Of a stretch of DNA of 64,000 nucleotides, positions 38,704-46,793 are shown piece by piece (the first letter of the stretch is position 1; each line of letters begins with the position of its first letter). Source of the stretch: a virus; IMG/VR virus record IMGVR_UViG_3300046665_000548, positions 496,001 through 560,000 of that record. The stretch is one strand, 5' to 3'. The position numbers and the translations under genes are program-made. The notes under the pieces were generated by a model, which searched no databases, was not told where the DNA came from, and saw nothing but the letters and a program-made list of their open reading frames with translations.

Positions 38704-39588
38704 AAAGTCGTGCGAGTTGATGTTCTTGAACAGTATCTTTACCTTGACCTGTTCGCGTGCCTTGATGGCCATCGGTAGCATCTGATCGGGTTGGGCGTTC
38801 GAAAGGAACTGCATCAGTTCAGTCTTTCGAGCGTCCTGTGGTGTATTCGGGATCGTTTGGCCGATCTTGTAGAAATCGAAACCGGGCAGCACTGCGACCT
38901 TTTGCGGTGCGTATTGAGCCGTGCACATAAAGAATGCGATCTGCCCGGCGACCTCCGTGAACAGACACGGTGCGGCCTCCTTGGGCGCGAGGCGAATGTG
39001 CGCTGAGCACGAATTGAATTCACCACGAGCAGTCAATGAGTGGCCCTTGTTGCCGCCCTGCGCCATCGAGACCTGCGGCAGCGCCTTCTCTAACTCTTCC
39101 TGAGTCGGCTTATGACCCTGGGCGATGTTCGGAATTACTTTCAGCAGGTTCTGCTTGAATGTGGATAGCATCTTTCCATGCGTAAAGTAGTCATGGATGG
39201 TGCGGAATACTGTGTTCTCGTCGGCCGTGAAATTCGGATGATCGCTCGTCGTGCCAGAATAGATCAGCAGACGGTTATTGATCAGGATGTCGTACAGCAT
39301 TGCACGAATCATCATGCGCGGCTTGTGGCCAAACTCCGTGTAAGGGTCTTCCTGAGTGAACTGGATGTCGATGCCAGTGCCCTTGACGCGCTTGAATAGA
39401 ACGTCGAGTGTGTGTCGCTTGGCAGCATCCCAGTGCTTATCCGCATTTGGATCATGAATCGGTGCAGCATCGTATGCTTCGGCCAGCGTTACCACAAAAG
39501 CGGCAAGCTCAGGAAGGCTGTGGATGTAAACACCCTCGGTGAGAGGAATTCCAGAAAGTTGAAGGAGGCGCGAGAGATCGTCAGACAT
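38701..39588 (-). CDS. Conserved phage hypothetical protein with possible cleavable N-terminus
   Basis: A 295-residue protein starting MSDDLSRLLQLSGIPLTEG. The motif LTE-G could be a prohead protease site, and the helical prefix resembles capsid-targeting peptides. Later blocks, FRTIHDYFTHG, FNSCSAHIRLAPKEAAP and VAVLPGFDFYKIG, are recalled from other phages without known function. The AUG at 39588 follows a perfect TATAAATA by 5 nt, so the longer frame is not used. Confidence 0.75.
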   Translation of the reverse strand: MSDDLSRLLQLSGIPLTEGVYIHSLPELAAFVVTLAEAYDAAPIHDPNADKHWDAAKRHTLDVLFKRVKGTGIDIQFTQEDPYTEFGHKPRMMIRAMLYDILINNRLLIYSGTTSDHPNFTADENTVFRTIHDYFTHGKMLSTFKQNLLKVIPNIAQGHKPTQEELEKALPQVSMAQGGNKGHSLTARGEFNSCSAHIRLAPKEAAPCLFTEVAGQIAFFMCTAQYAPQKVAVLPGFDFYKIGQTIPNTPQDARKTELMQFLSNAQPDQMLPMAIKAREQVKVKILFKNINSHDF

Positions 39589-39592
39589 GCCC

Positions 39593-40102
39593 CTATTTAT
39601 AGCGGCTCTTGCGATCCTTGAAACGTTCGGCCAGGACCCGGCGCGCTGCCTCACGCCCATCTTCCATCATAATGGCGTGCATTGTGAGGCGGGTAAAGCT
39701 CAAGCGGCGATCAGCGGCACGCATGATGTCCACGATACCCCAAGGATCATAGTTCGCTTCTAGAGGCTCTAGAAGCTGATCACGGGGACAATCACGGTAA
39801 GCGTTGACCAGATGCTCGAAGACATTGTTGCCTCGACCCCAGCGACTGCGCTTAGTCCCCATATGCCCTCCTGACTTGAGAACATAGAGTTGCGGCGTGA
39901 CGCGACCGAACCAACTCACGCGACGCTCGACCGGAACATCATCCCCCATAAAGTCCCAGGGGAACGACATAAGCGTCTCCCCTTTCATTATGAATTCATA
40001 GGTCCCGTTGGACCAATGATCGGAAGGAGACTTGTAAGGTAAGTGGACGAGGCGCATTTCAAGCGCGGGCAAGAACACCCGCTCTATTACGGATACAGAC
40101 AT
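39593..40102 (-). CDS. Hypothetical protein
   Basis: A 169-residue protein of unknown function with aromatic motifs (SPSDHWSNGTYEFIMKG, FPWDFMGDD) and an Arg-rich C-terminus. The stop codon lies next to the late promoter of the downstream gene. Confidence 0.7.
   Translation of the reverse strand: MSVSVIERVFLPALEMRLVHLPYKSPSDHWSNGTYEFIMKGETLMSFPWDFMGDDVPVERRVSWFGRVTPQLYVLKSGGHMGTKRSRWGRGNNVFEHLVNAYRDCPRDQLLEPLEANYDPWGIVDIMRAADRRLSFTRLTMHAIMMEDGREAARRVLAERFKDRKSRYK
39594..39601 (-). promoter_or_regulatory. Late promoter TATAAATA adjacent to start codon
   Basis: A perfect box on the minus strand, 5 nt before the AUG at 39588, overlapping the end of the upstream gene. Confidence 0.8.
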
Positions 40103-40105
40103 GGA

Positions 40106-40336
40106 TCACCCTCGCATCCTTTGCAGGAGCGCTTTGATCAGGTTCTCTGCTTCGACCTTGATCGGTGCCCAGTCATATCCACCAGCTTCAATCTTCTCTT
40201 GAGGGGTTCTCCCCCTGTATACCTGACCAGTTTCGGTGTCAATCAGCAGATATTTGGTAGGCACATTAGTGCGTACCTTGTGCTCAACACGATCTTCGAA
40301 TTCAGGTAGCTCGTCTTCACAAATTGTCTTGCGCAC
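40106..40336 (-). CDS. Small hypothetical protein
   Basis: A 76-residue protein starting MRKTICEDELPEFEDRV, with YLLIDTETGQVYRGRTP in the middle. Co-directional with neighbours; unknown. Confidence 0.6.
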   Translation of the reverse strand: MRKTICEDELPEFEDRVEHKVRTNVPTKYLLIDTETGQVYRGRTPQEKIEAGGYDWAPIKVEAENLIKALLQRMRG

Positions 40337-40357
40337 ATTTCCTCCATGATCGAAAGT

Positions 40358-40564
40358 CTAGCGGAAATTGCCGTATTTCTTGCGCAACGCGCGCATATAG
40401 AAATAGTCTCGGTAAAACTCGAACCGCCACTTTCCACCCCATTTTTGAATAGTGATTACGGGATTGTGGTCCGGATGTTGATAAACGAGAAAGGTCCATC
40501 CCATTCCTTTGAAGCGGTTGAAATGTACTTGCGGTTTCCATTTCCGGATGGACGGAGTCGTCAT
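40358..40564 (-). CDS. Small hypothetical protein
   Basis: A 68-residue basic, aromatic-rich protein starting MTTPSIRKWKPQVHFNRF. The AUG overlaps the upstream stop (ATGA). The ending, EFYRDYFYMRALRKKYG, is distantly like the FKL family but lacks the core Asp. Unknown. Confidence 0.6.
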   Translation of the reverse strand: MTTPSIRKWKPQVHFNRFKGMGWTFLVYQHPDHNPVITIQKWGGKWRFEFYRDYFYMRALRKKYGNFR

Positions 40565-40710
40565 CGCAGTAGTGCAAGTATCGCGATCAGAACGATCATC
40601 GCGGGAAGCTCGTATCTGAAAAAGGCATCGCGACGAAACAAGTATCGCCAACGTTTTCCTGGCGGAAGCTTCGCTACAATTTCGTAATTAACAGAATAGC
40701 TAGCCTTCAT
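40561..40710 (-). CDS. Small C-terminally anchored membrane protein
   Basis: A 49-residue protein starting MKASYSVNYEIVAKLPPGK with one membrane helix at the C-terminus (about residues 35-48). A near-perfect GGAGGT lies 7 nt before the AUG, and the ATGA overlap couples it to the next gene. It is short but well supported by context. Confidence 0.65.
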   Translation of the reverse strand: MKASYSVNYEIVAKLPPGKRWRYLFRRDAFFRYELPAMIVLIAILALLR

Positions 40711-40727
40711 TTTCTTTACCTCCGAGT

Positions 40728-40751
40728 GGTGGGGAGGCGGTCCTCCCCACC
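40728..40751 (-). terminator. GC-rich hairpin between small genes
   Basis: GGTGGGGAGG (40728-40737) pairs with CCTCCCCACC (40742-40751). There is no U-run; it ends the gene at 40761-41096 and precedes the strong ribosome-binding site of 40710, so it could be an attenuating or stabilising hairpin. Confidence 0.5.
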
Positions 40752-40760
40752 TATCCCAGA

Positions 40761-41096
40761 TTAGCTCACGCTTGCCCAGTAAACTCCGTTCGGTCCATCG
40801 TGGGACACACGAATGCTGGCTTCGCGGCCCAGCACGTCTTTGGCGAGAAGACGAAGACGGTCACCAAGCTCTGCATTCTGCTCCGAAGACAGCTTCACGT
40901 GCTTGATTGGGCTGCCGAAATCTACAACTACAAGAGCGTTTGAGTAGACATGACCATTGATGTGAATGGAAGGGTTAACCTCCAGGCCGAGAGAATCGAG
41001 CCAATCGCGGAGATACTTTGTGTCAGCCGGACGACGTTCACGGCCACCACCAGCACGCGCCTTCTTTGAGCGCGCGTTATCATTCTGAGTCGTCAT
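40761..41096 (-). CDS. Hypothetical protein with RNA-binding-like composition
   Basis: A 111-residue protein starting MTTQNDNARSKKARAGG, with a basic disordered N-terminus and a mixed C-terminal domain (HINGHVYSNALVVVDFGSPI). The frame continues upstream to 41189, so the start is uncertain. Unknown function. Confidence 0.6.
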   Translation of the reverse strand: MTTQNDNARSKKARAGGGRERRPADTKYLRDWLDSLGLEVNPSIHINGHVYSNALVVVDFGSPIKHVKLSSEQNAELGDRLRLLAKDVLGREASIRVSHDGPNGVYWASVS

Positions 41097-41234
41097 TTGA
41101 AAAAGACCTTGGATAAAAAGGAACACCATGAAAAGAAGTTTGGGAGTGGCGACGTACGGTGTTTCCGCCGCCACGACCCTTCCTAGCAAGCTACCAAATT
41201 TGGTGCAATAACCTTGTTGGTCGGCTTATTGAAG

Positions 41235-41714
41235 TCACCGATTCTTGCTTTTGCCCTGGCCCTTTCGCTGTTTAGCGCGAAGCTGCCGGGCCTTCTTGCC
41301 GCGTTGGATGTGCTCTCGGGTATTGAGAAGTTCTTTCAGCGCATCCAGGACGGTCCCGCGATAAGGCGCGACACCATGAGCGGATCGAAACTCTTTCCGA
41401 ACGCCATTCTTTATGAACAGACGCTCCAGCGGAAAATTCCGAGGCGGCAGGTCGTAATACGTCGAGTAGGGATCACACTCGATATCGAAAAGCACGAGGC
41501 CGCGATTTCCTCGCCTAATCTGTCGGTATTGCTCCAACAGGTGGCTCGTATTCAAACCCTTATAGAAATCTATAAGCTCGTCTTTGACGACCGCTTGGAG
41601 TCGTTCTTGTTCGGCTTCTTCGCGTCGCTTATGAATATCGCTCGGCAATAGTTCGCCAGCGAGCATTTTGAAAATGTCGTCGTTAGTTACATCAGAGTTG
41701 TCTAGGGGTATCAT
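41235..41714 (-). CDS. Hypothetical charged protein
   Basis: A 159-residue helical protein ending in a Lys/Arg/Gln-rich tail that may bind nucleic acid. It begins MIPLDNSDVTNDDIF. Not recognised. Confidence 0.65.
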   Translation of the reverse strand: MIPLDNSDVTNDDIFKMLAGELLPSDIHKRREEAEQERLQAVVKDELIDFYKGLNTSHLLEQYRQIRRGNRGLVLFDIECDPYSTYYDLPPRNFPLERLFIKNGVRKEFRSAHGVAPYRGTVLDALKELLNTREHIQRGKKARQLRAKQRKGQGKSKNR

Positions 41715-41848
41715 GGGAACACCTTTGGTTCAGTCTAATTTGATCTCGTGACGTAGACGTGCGAAACCTCCGCCTAAGCGAGGCAAGTCTCCAGCACATC
41801 ATTCATGAGATTAGACGTTCAAGGCAGTGTTCTCCTATACTGTTCCAA

Positions 41849-41876
41849 CCTTATCCATATTGGTGACTTCCGTCAA
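41849..41876 (-). promoter_or_regulatory. Possible early-type promoter, minus strand
   Basis: TTGACG (41871-41876), 16 nt ending TGG, then ATAAGG (41849-41854) on the minus strand, about 130 nt before the gene at 41714. The spacing fits the early consensus but the -10 is weak. It overlaps the divergent late box at 41880-41885. The long leader holds no gene. Confidence 0.4.
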
Positions 41877-41879
41877 CTC

Positions 41880-41885
41880 TAAATA
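41880..41885 (+). promoter_or_regulatory. Late promoter box abutting start codon
   Basis: CTAAATA ends directly before an AUG at 41886; the second in-frame AUG at 41892 is 6 nt away and fits the leaderless spacing seen elsewhere. Confidence 0.6.
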
Positions 41886-41891
41886 ATGGCC

Positions 41892-42221
41892 ATGCGAGAT
41901 TTTGAACTATGGGAGATCGTTAAACGTCGGGTTACGCCACTAGGCCAACCTGTCGATGGACGACGCTTTGCTATGGAAGAAATCTCACCGCCAACAACGT
42001 TGGACCTTCACGGCTATACTATTCAGGAAGCGCATCAGATTACTCAGCGATTCCTGGATCACCGCACGGATACTGTTACGGTCATCACCGGCCGCAGTGG
42101 AGAAATCTGTAAAGAATTCCCCACATGGGCCGCGCTCCATCCTAACGTCCGGTCATGCCGGAGTTTGAATGGAGGCGGAGCATTCCTCATCAAGCTGGGC
42201 TCTTCGAAGCGGCATCGCTAA
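41892..42221 (+). CDS. Smr-domain protein
   Basis: A 109-residue protein with a Smr (small MutS-related) domain. TLDLHGYTIQEAHQ carries the LDLHG motif, VTVITGRSG the T-G-x-G-like motif, and GGGAFLIKL the final strand. Stand-alone Smr domains are endonucleases or nucleic-acid-binding modules. No other domain is attached. Its last 32 nt are antisense to the next gene on the minus strand. Confidence 0.85.
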   Translation: MRDFELWEIVKRRVTPLGQPVDGRRFAMEEISPPTTLDLHGYTIQEAHQITQRFLDHRTDTVTVITGRSGEICKEFPTWAALHPNVRSCRSLNGGGAFLIKLGSSKRHR

Positions 42222-42498
42222 AAGGTTTAGCTTCCCGTATGGCGGCCTCGATCTGTCCTTGCGAAACGGCACGGCTCTCAATGCGCCCCCATCGACGCGC
42301 AATGCTGTAGGAATCCGCGCGATGTACGCGCAGCATCACGATCTGCTTGCGCTTTGGAATAACCGCGTAGAGCAGAGCGACGAACGAGACGCCGAGCGAC
42401 GGGATTTGCTCTGACCCAAGGATGGCGAGCCGCACTTCATACTCAGCCTCTTGTCGAAGAACCTCGCCTTGATCGGCATTGATATTAGGGATTTCCAT
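42190..42498 (-). CDS. Hypothetical protein
   Basis: A 102-residue protein starting MEIPNINADQGEVLRQEA, overlapping the upstream gene by 14 nt and the convergent Smr gene by 32 nt. It contains a short hydrophobic stretch (VSFVALLYAVIP). Unknown. Confidence 0.6.
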   Translation of the reverse strand: MEIPNINADQGEVLRQEAEYEVRLAILGSEQIPSLGVSFVALLYAVIPKRKQIVMLRVHRADSYSIARRWGRIESRAVSQGQIEAAIREAKPFSDAASKSPA

Positions 42499-42892
42499 CG
42501 CGCTTCGGCTCCTGCATCAATTCTTCGCAGATATAGACCATCGCGGCCATTACGCTACGGAAAATCACTGATTGACGCGGATGCGGGCGAGTGGGGTCCC
42601 ATCGTTCATCCATGACTATGACATTGCCGGGTTCCCCTCGAATACGAAAGGCTCGCTCCCGCTGCCCGTCCCTGGCCGAGGTGAACCCGGCCGGGTTGGC
42701 GTCCTGAAACGCGGTGGCCCGACCGCGACATTCATCCGCATATACATCCCAATGACCTGGATTGCGGTTTGAAATCGAAAACCCCATCGGAAAATGAGGC
42801 TGGTTTTCCTTGAAGCGGAATAGTTCCGCCTCTTTCTCGCGCGCACGGTGCGCTGCAAAGTTCATTTTCTCTTCTACAGTGAGATCGCTCAT
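42485..42892 (-). CDS. Hypothetical protein
   Basis: A 135-residue protein starting MSDLTVEEKMNFAAHR, with a coiled N-terminus and aromatic centre (NRNPGHWDVYADECR). Not recognised. Confidence 0.65.
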   Translation of the reverse strand: MSDLTVEEKMNFAAHRAREKEAELFRFKENQPHFPMGFSISNRNPGHWDVYADECRGRATAFQDANPAGFTSARDGQRERAFRIRGEPGNVIVMDERWDPTRPHPRQSVIFRSVMAAMVYICEELMQEPKRDGNP

Positions 42893-42901
42893 GGCTTTCC
42901 T

Positions 42902-43324
42902 CTAGATCGGATCAAGGCTGTTAAGAAACGCAACGCCAAACTTATTGCAGCCGGGCACGACTTGCGATGGCATATCATCGACCAACACAGTACAGCCGTG
43001 CTCTGCCGACTTTTGGCCTTTCCATTCGAGATATCGACCCACGGCATCCTTGTCGTAAATCTTACGACGATTGCCCCAGGCTCCGTAGACCTCAGTCGGG
43101 CATCCATTGACCGACGTGATCAGGTCAGGGCCAACTCCAAGGCTACCGAGTTTCAACGCACCGAGAAGCGCACCAGCGGGATCACGGAACGTCACGATGT
43201 GATGCTGCTTCTCAGGATGGGCCAAGATGTATTCTCGAAAGAACTGCGAATTGCGTCCATCCAAAATAGTACCATCCAGGTCCCACGCGATAGAGGCGTG
43301 AAGATCAAGAACAGGATGATTCAT
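42902..43324 (-). CDS. HAD-superfamily phosphatase-like protein
   Basis: A 140-residue protein. AWDLDGTILDG (residues 13-23) is the catalytic DxDGT motif, VTFRD the second motif, and VLVDDMPS the final DD motif. This minimal HAD fold without a large cap suggests phosphomonoesters such as nucleotides or nucleic-acid ends as substrates. A TAATG overlap couples it to the gene upstream. Confidence 0.82.
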   Translation of the reverse strand: MNHPVLDLHASIAWDLDGTILDGRNSQFFREYILAHPEKQHHIVTFRDPAGALLGALKLGSLGVGPDLITSVNGCPTEVYGAWGNRRKIYDKDAVGRYLEWKGQKSAEHGCTVLVDDMPSQVVPGCNKFGVAFLNSLDPI

Positions 43325-43476
43325 TACTCTTCCTTATGTACAGACCAGCCGTCAGGTCCTCGCCCATCCTGCACGAGCGTACGCTTACGGCCGGTAAAAA
43401 CACTATAAGTGTCGCGGGTGCATTCAAGCCATGATCCACCCATGCTTATCTGGTACTTTGTGGCGAAAAAATTCAC
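43324..43476 (-). CDS. Small hypothetical protein, GUG start
   Basis: A 50-residue protein (VNFFATKYQISMGGSWLECT at the start) coupled to the upstream gene through GTGA and to the HAD gene through TAATG. The exact fit between both neighbours supports a real gene. Unknown function. Confidence 0.6.
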   Translation of the reverse strand: MNFFATKYQISMGGSWLECTRDTYSVFTGRKRTLVQDGRGPDGWSVHKEE

Positions 43477-44021
43477 GACTTGTCCCCGTTGATCTCGGCA
43501 ACCATCCGCGTGACCGTAAGCAGCGCCTGACGCTCGGCCTCTGCCTTCATACGCCGCCGAACCTCGGACTGATAGTGTTCCAAGTATTCTTTTTCGATGG
43601 CTTTCTTTACCGTATTGGGCAAATCAGGCAAGTCACCGATTTGATGCGTAAACCATTCGTCAATAGTCTCGCGCGCCGCATCCGTGATGAAATTCATGGT
43701 TTCGCTGGCTTTACTGATTTGCCATTTGCCCCAGGAATCTCTCGATATCCCCATTGCGGCCATTACGAGATCGAACGCCGATTCTTCGACCTTCTTTTGA
43801 ATATAGGTCCTGATATTAGCCGGAGCCCAAATCCGCAGGATTGTGCCAAGCTCGGCTTCCACGTTCTTTTTGAACTGGTCGAGCGACAGGTCAAGGTCCT
43901 GTTTGCTCATCGGGGCTTTTCGAAGGTCTTCGACTTCTTGCTGCACAATGTCGCGGATGAACGCAGCAAGCACCGCCGAGTCGCCAAAAAGGTCAAAACC
44001 TGGATGTTTTCTTTCACGCAT
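43473..44021 (-). CDS. Hypothetical helical protein
   Basis: A 182-residue alpha-helical protein starting MRERKHPGFDLFGDSA, first gene of a minus-strand unit. A strong early-type promoter sets the expected +1 at the AUG, 6 nt after TAGTTT. Not recognised. Confidence 0.7.
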   Translation of the reverse strand: MRERKHPGFDLFGDSAVLAAFIRDIVQQEVEDLRKAPMSKQDLDLSLDQFKKNVEAELGTILRIWAPANIRTYIQKKVEESAFDLVMAAMGISRDSWGKWQISKASETMNFITDAARETIDEWFTHQIGDLPDLPNTVKKAIEKEYLEHYQSEVRRRMKAEAERQALLTVTRMVAEINGDKS

Positions 44022-44027
44022 CTGCGA

Positions 44028-44055
44028 AAACTACCACGCTGTCGTGTTCTGTCAA
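44028..44055 (-). promoter_or_regulatory. Early-type promoter, predicted leaderless
   Basis: On the minus strand TTGACA (44050-44055), 16 nt ending TGG, TAGTTT (44028-44033), 6 nt before the AUG at 44021. Confidence 0.75.
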
Positions 44056-44093
44056 GCTGATTTCAATAATTATAAGTAATTCCACTGAACTAT

Positions 44094-44123
44094 TTGACGT
44101 ATCGCTTCCGACGATTCGATACT
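44094..44123 (+). promoter_or_regulatory. Candidate promoter of the large structured RNA
   Basis: TTGACG (44094-44099), an 18-nt spacer and GATACT (44118-44123). The spacing is longer than in other promoters here, so confidence is moderate. Transcription would start near 44130. Confidence 0.5.
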
Positions 44124-44129
44124 CCGACT

Positions 44130-44860
44130 ACGAAACGACATACGCCTAGGAAGTTATAGGGGTTTCTTCCACCCCAAGCACCATATCCGGGACATTTACC
44201 AGGGCTCGCTGAGACAATCGAGCCGCAGACCGGACTGATGAGGTAGGGCGACCAACGAGACGGAATTCGGACATACCGTTAGGTGTCCGTCTAAACGGCT
44301 GCTCGCGCAATTAATTTTTGCGAAAAGGCACTCAGATAAGAGGAGAGTTGTGTCTTCGTCAGTTTGACACCTCTCCGCATGCGCCCGATCCCCCTGATCG
44401 GTCTGGGCGCATGAGCTTGGATTTTAATCCATAACCGTTAAACCCTCAAGACATACCGGAAGCACAAGACGCGTACTCGTTCAAAGCCGCAAGGCTACGC
44501 GACGCATTATCCCAAAGCTTCGATTGTAGGTGATGCCAGGGTTGAGATAGGGCCGCTCAAGTGAATATTCGGGTAACCGTTCACTGTCCGTAGAACGACA
44601 ACGTGGCTGATCAGGGGTCAAAAGACTCAGGTTGATGACTGCTTTTCTCTCCCTTCATTATCTCTTCGGAGATTTTGCAGGGGGAGGAAAGGTCTGATCT
44701 AGGTTGATGAATTGAACAAATATCTGAATGAATACTCTTCAAGTATTCGCTGGAAGGAATGTCGTAGCGAAGCGAAGCATTCCGAACCGCGTAGGATTAG
44801 CGATGCGTAGCGAGCTAAGCCTTTACATCACTGATAAAAGATTAGTGACTTTTCACAGAG
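44130..44860 (+). ncRNA. Large structured RNA candidate, about 730 nt
   Basis: No gene fits this 840-nt gap, yet it is dense with pairing. An H-type pseudoknot opens it (GGAAG 44149-44153/CTTCC 44166-44170 interleaved with GGGG 44159-44162/CCCC 44172-44175). Stems follow at 44203-44208/44219-44224, 44342-44347/44371-44376, 44378-44386/44405-44413 (9 bp), AGCC-GCAA-GGCT at 44485-44496 (GNRA), 44561-44584 with a GUAA loop, 44660-44673 with a UUCG loop, 44730-44748 and 44756-44783. A hairpin at 44828-44846 followed by ACTTTT may terminate it. Size and style recall GOLLD/ROOL-type phage RNAs; identity is not established. Confidence 0.6.
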
Positions 44861-44900
44861 CAATGTGCCCATATGTCGTATTGCTTTGAAAGAATAGATT

Positions 44901-45344
44901 ATGGAAATCCTTATAGGAGATTTGGAGACCAACGGACTTAAGCCGGATCGCATCTGGATGGTCGGCGTGTTGGACTATCACACTGATGAATACGTGTCGT
45001 ACATCGGTGATGACGAAGTGCCGCTTGGCCTTATGCGTTTGGCTGAAGCTGATCGTGTCATCGGGCATAATTTTCGTGGCTATGACGCACGGGTGATTAA
45101 GAAGCTCACGAACGGACTCATCGAGATCGACAATGATCGGATTGACGACACGGTAGAGATTAGCCGTGCTCTGTTTCCAGAATTGGAAAATCATAAACTG
45201 GCAACCTGGGGAGAAATTCTCGGATTTCCAAAGCTCGATTCGCCTCTGTTCGAGACATTCACTCCAAAGATGATCCCTTACTGCGAACGCGATTGCCGCC
45301 TCAATAAGGTGCTCTACGATTTTCTGCTGAGCCGGATGACCTAA
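44901..45344 (+). CDS. DnaQ-like 3'-5' exonuclease
   Basis: A 147-residue stand-alone exonuclease domain. GDLETNGL (residues 6-13) is ExoI (D-x-E), IGHNFRGYDARVI fits ExoII, and YCERDCRL near residue 132 is ExoIII of the DEDDy type. It resembles the proofreading domain of T7-type polymerases without the polymerase. It could trim host or phage nucleic acids. It is next to the structured RNA region but the link is unknown. The stop overlaps the next start. Confidence 0.85.
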   Translation: MEILIGDLETNGLKPDRIWMVGVLDYHTDEYVSYIGDDEVPLGLMRLAEADRVIGHNFRGYDARVIKKLTNGLIEIDNDRIDDTVEISRALFPELENHKLATWGEILGFPKLDSPLFETFTPKMIPYCERDCRLNKVLYDFLLSRMT

Positions 45345-45847
45345 TGCGTTTGGTTATCTTGGAAAGCCCCTACGCGGGCGATATCAAAATGAACGTTGAA
45401 TATGCGAGAGCTTGCGTTCGAGACAGTTTGTCCAGGGGCGAAGCCCCTATTGCTTCTCACCTCCTGTATACTCAGGAAGGAATATTGCGCGACGAGGACC
45501 CGGACGAGCGGCAGTGGGGAATCGATGCTGGTCTGGCCTGGAAAGCGGTAGCGCAGGGGAGCGTGGTATATTGCGACCTCGGTGTTAGCAAGGGCATGGA
45601 ATACGGCATGGCCGCTGCAAAGGAAGCCGGTCTGCCGGTAGAGATCAGATACATTTACGAAAATCAGTTCTCAGCCAAGGACAACCTTCAACGTATTCTG
45701 AATAACAAGAATTGGGTGCATAACATCGATCCCGAGTTGCTGAAAGCCGCTGAGGATGCGATCAAGAGAATGGATGCACGGAAAGACGAGGACATTCAAG
45801 AATGGGCTTTTCGGCTCGCCTCAGACCTATCCAAGCATAAAGATTAA
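45344..45847 (+). CDS. DUF4406/nucleoside deoxyribosyltransferase-like protein
   Basis: A 167-residue protein with the order of DUF7768/DUF4406-type proteins: LESPYAG, VEYARACVRDSLSRGEAPIA, SHLLYTQEG, ERQWGIDAGLAW and VVYCDLGVSKGM. These are related to nucleoside 2-deoxyribosyltransferases and possibly sense or modify nucleotides. Its start shares a base with the exonuclease stop. Confidence 0.82.
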   Translation: MRLVILESPYAGDIKMNVEYARACVRDSLSRGEAPIASHLLYTQEGILRDEDPDERQWGIDAGLAWKAVAQGSVVYCDLGVSKGMEYGMAAAKEAGLPVEIRYIYENQFSAKDNLQRILNNKNWVHNIDPELLKAAEDAIKRMDARKDEDIQEWAFRLASDLSKHKD

Positions 45848-45868
45848 AGCGCAACACGCGTAGATGCC

Positions 45869-45874
45869 TAAATA
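45869..45874 (+). promoter_or_regulatory. Late promoter box
   Basis: CCTAAATAAG, 26 nt before the AUG at 45901; starts the late unit containing scaffold/virion-like genes. Confidence 0.6.
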
Positions 45875-45900
45875 AGCTACCGAACTGTTGGTGGAATTAT

Positions 45901-46128
45901 ATGCGCTTCTACGAAATATCAAGCGGACTTAGGATGCCGGTCAATGAGGAAGAGCAAGCTCTTCTTGATCGGGCTGTCGAAAAACACAGCGTTCATCGAT
46001 CACAACTATCCGACCGTGAGCAGGAAGTTGCCCGTTTGATGGTGTCGCGTGGTCTTCTCAATCGAGGGAAAGACCAAGAAGGAATATACTACACGCCAAA
46101 TTCGGCGGCAGATTTGTGGAGATATTGA
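45901..46128 (+). CDS. Small late protein
   Basis: A 75-residue protein starting MRFYEISSGLRMPVNEEEQ. The prefix MRF-(F/Y)-E recurs at 54325. It has helix-turn-helix-like spacing (LSDREQEVARLMVSRGLL) and may bind nucleic acid. Its stop overlaps the next start. Confidence 0.6.
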   Translation: MRFYEISSGLRMPVNEEEQALLDRAVEKHSVHRSQLSDREQEVARLMVSRGLLNRGKDQEGIYYTPNSAADLWRY

Positions 46129-46793
46129 TGACTGTTGATCAAAAGTCAGTTGATGACATGGCGAGAATTATGCGCGCCCTTGAAGGCAAGACGTTCGATG
46201 CCCCCTCGGATGATATGATGATCACTGAAGGCTCAGAGTACATTGCCCAGGAAATTGCTCCTGCTGTGACATCGAGCAGTGTGTCCACTCCGGATATCGA
46301 TGCCATGAAGAACATTCTGCTGAAGCTGAAAGAAGCCGATGCAGGTGCTCCGGCTCGTATATCAGAAGCATCTCGCTCTGATTCTCAATTCGCTGAAGCT
46401 CTGGTGACGGATAAGACGCCTACGGGTGTTCGCATCGGCAATTGGGAAATTGTTGTAAATGAGAGCGCGCGCGGCAAATCGTACGACGTGACTGACTCTT
46501 CCGGCCTAATGATCGCCAAGGATTTGTACCTCTACGATGCCGCTTACGGCATCACCAAGCGCCTAAACGAGGGTGTTGGCATCACGGACGTTCGAGTTCG
46601 TGATTTTCTGAAGCTTGAGGAAGACTACGCCAAGAATCTACAGGATGCGGCAACTTTCAAGGAACGAGCCAAGAGCCTGCGTGAAAAGGGCGAAAACTCG
46701 CGAGCCGCAATAGCCGAGGATCGTTTCGACAATTCCTCTTCGCAGGCATTGAGCGCGCATGATGAGATTCTGCGACTAGCCGGTCTTCGCTAA
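46128..46793 (+). CDS. Probable late structural protein with prohead-protease-like sites
   Basis: A 221-residue acidic protein. ITE-GS and ISE-AS match the T4-type (L/I)-x-E prohead protease consensus, consistent with a scaffold or internal protein. GVRIGNWEIVVNE and LYLYDAAYGITKRL form a small alpha/beta domain in the middle. The AUG at 46128 has GGAG 6 nt upstream, better than the GUG at 46116. A structural role is inferred. Confidence 0.6.
   Translation: MTVDQKSVDDMARIMRALEGKTFDAPSDDMMITEGSEYIAQEIAPAVTSSSVSTPDIDAMKNILLKLKEADAGAPARISEASRSDSQFAEALVTDKTPTGVRIGNWEIVVNESARGKSYDVTDSSGLMIAKDLYLYDAAYGITKRLNEGVGITDVRVRDFLKLEEDYAKNLQDAATFKERAKSLREKGENSRAAIAEDRFDNSSSQALSAHDEILRLAGLR

Noticed and set aside
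44235-44242. CTGATGAG, first part of a hammerhead-ribozyme core
   Set aside because: The required GAAA after stem II is not in place (GAGA is found), and the flanking helices do not form the three-way junction.
44130-44860. tmRNA or RNase P RNA in the large structured region
   Set aside because: No tmRNA acceptor arm or tag frame was found, and the only RNase P-like block (GAGGAAAGGTC near 44684) is at the wrong end and without partner motifs.
46116-46127. GUG start for the late structural gene
   Set aside because: The AUG at 46128 has a well-spaced GGAG, while the GUG would start within that ribosome-binding site.
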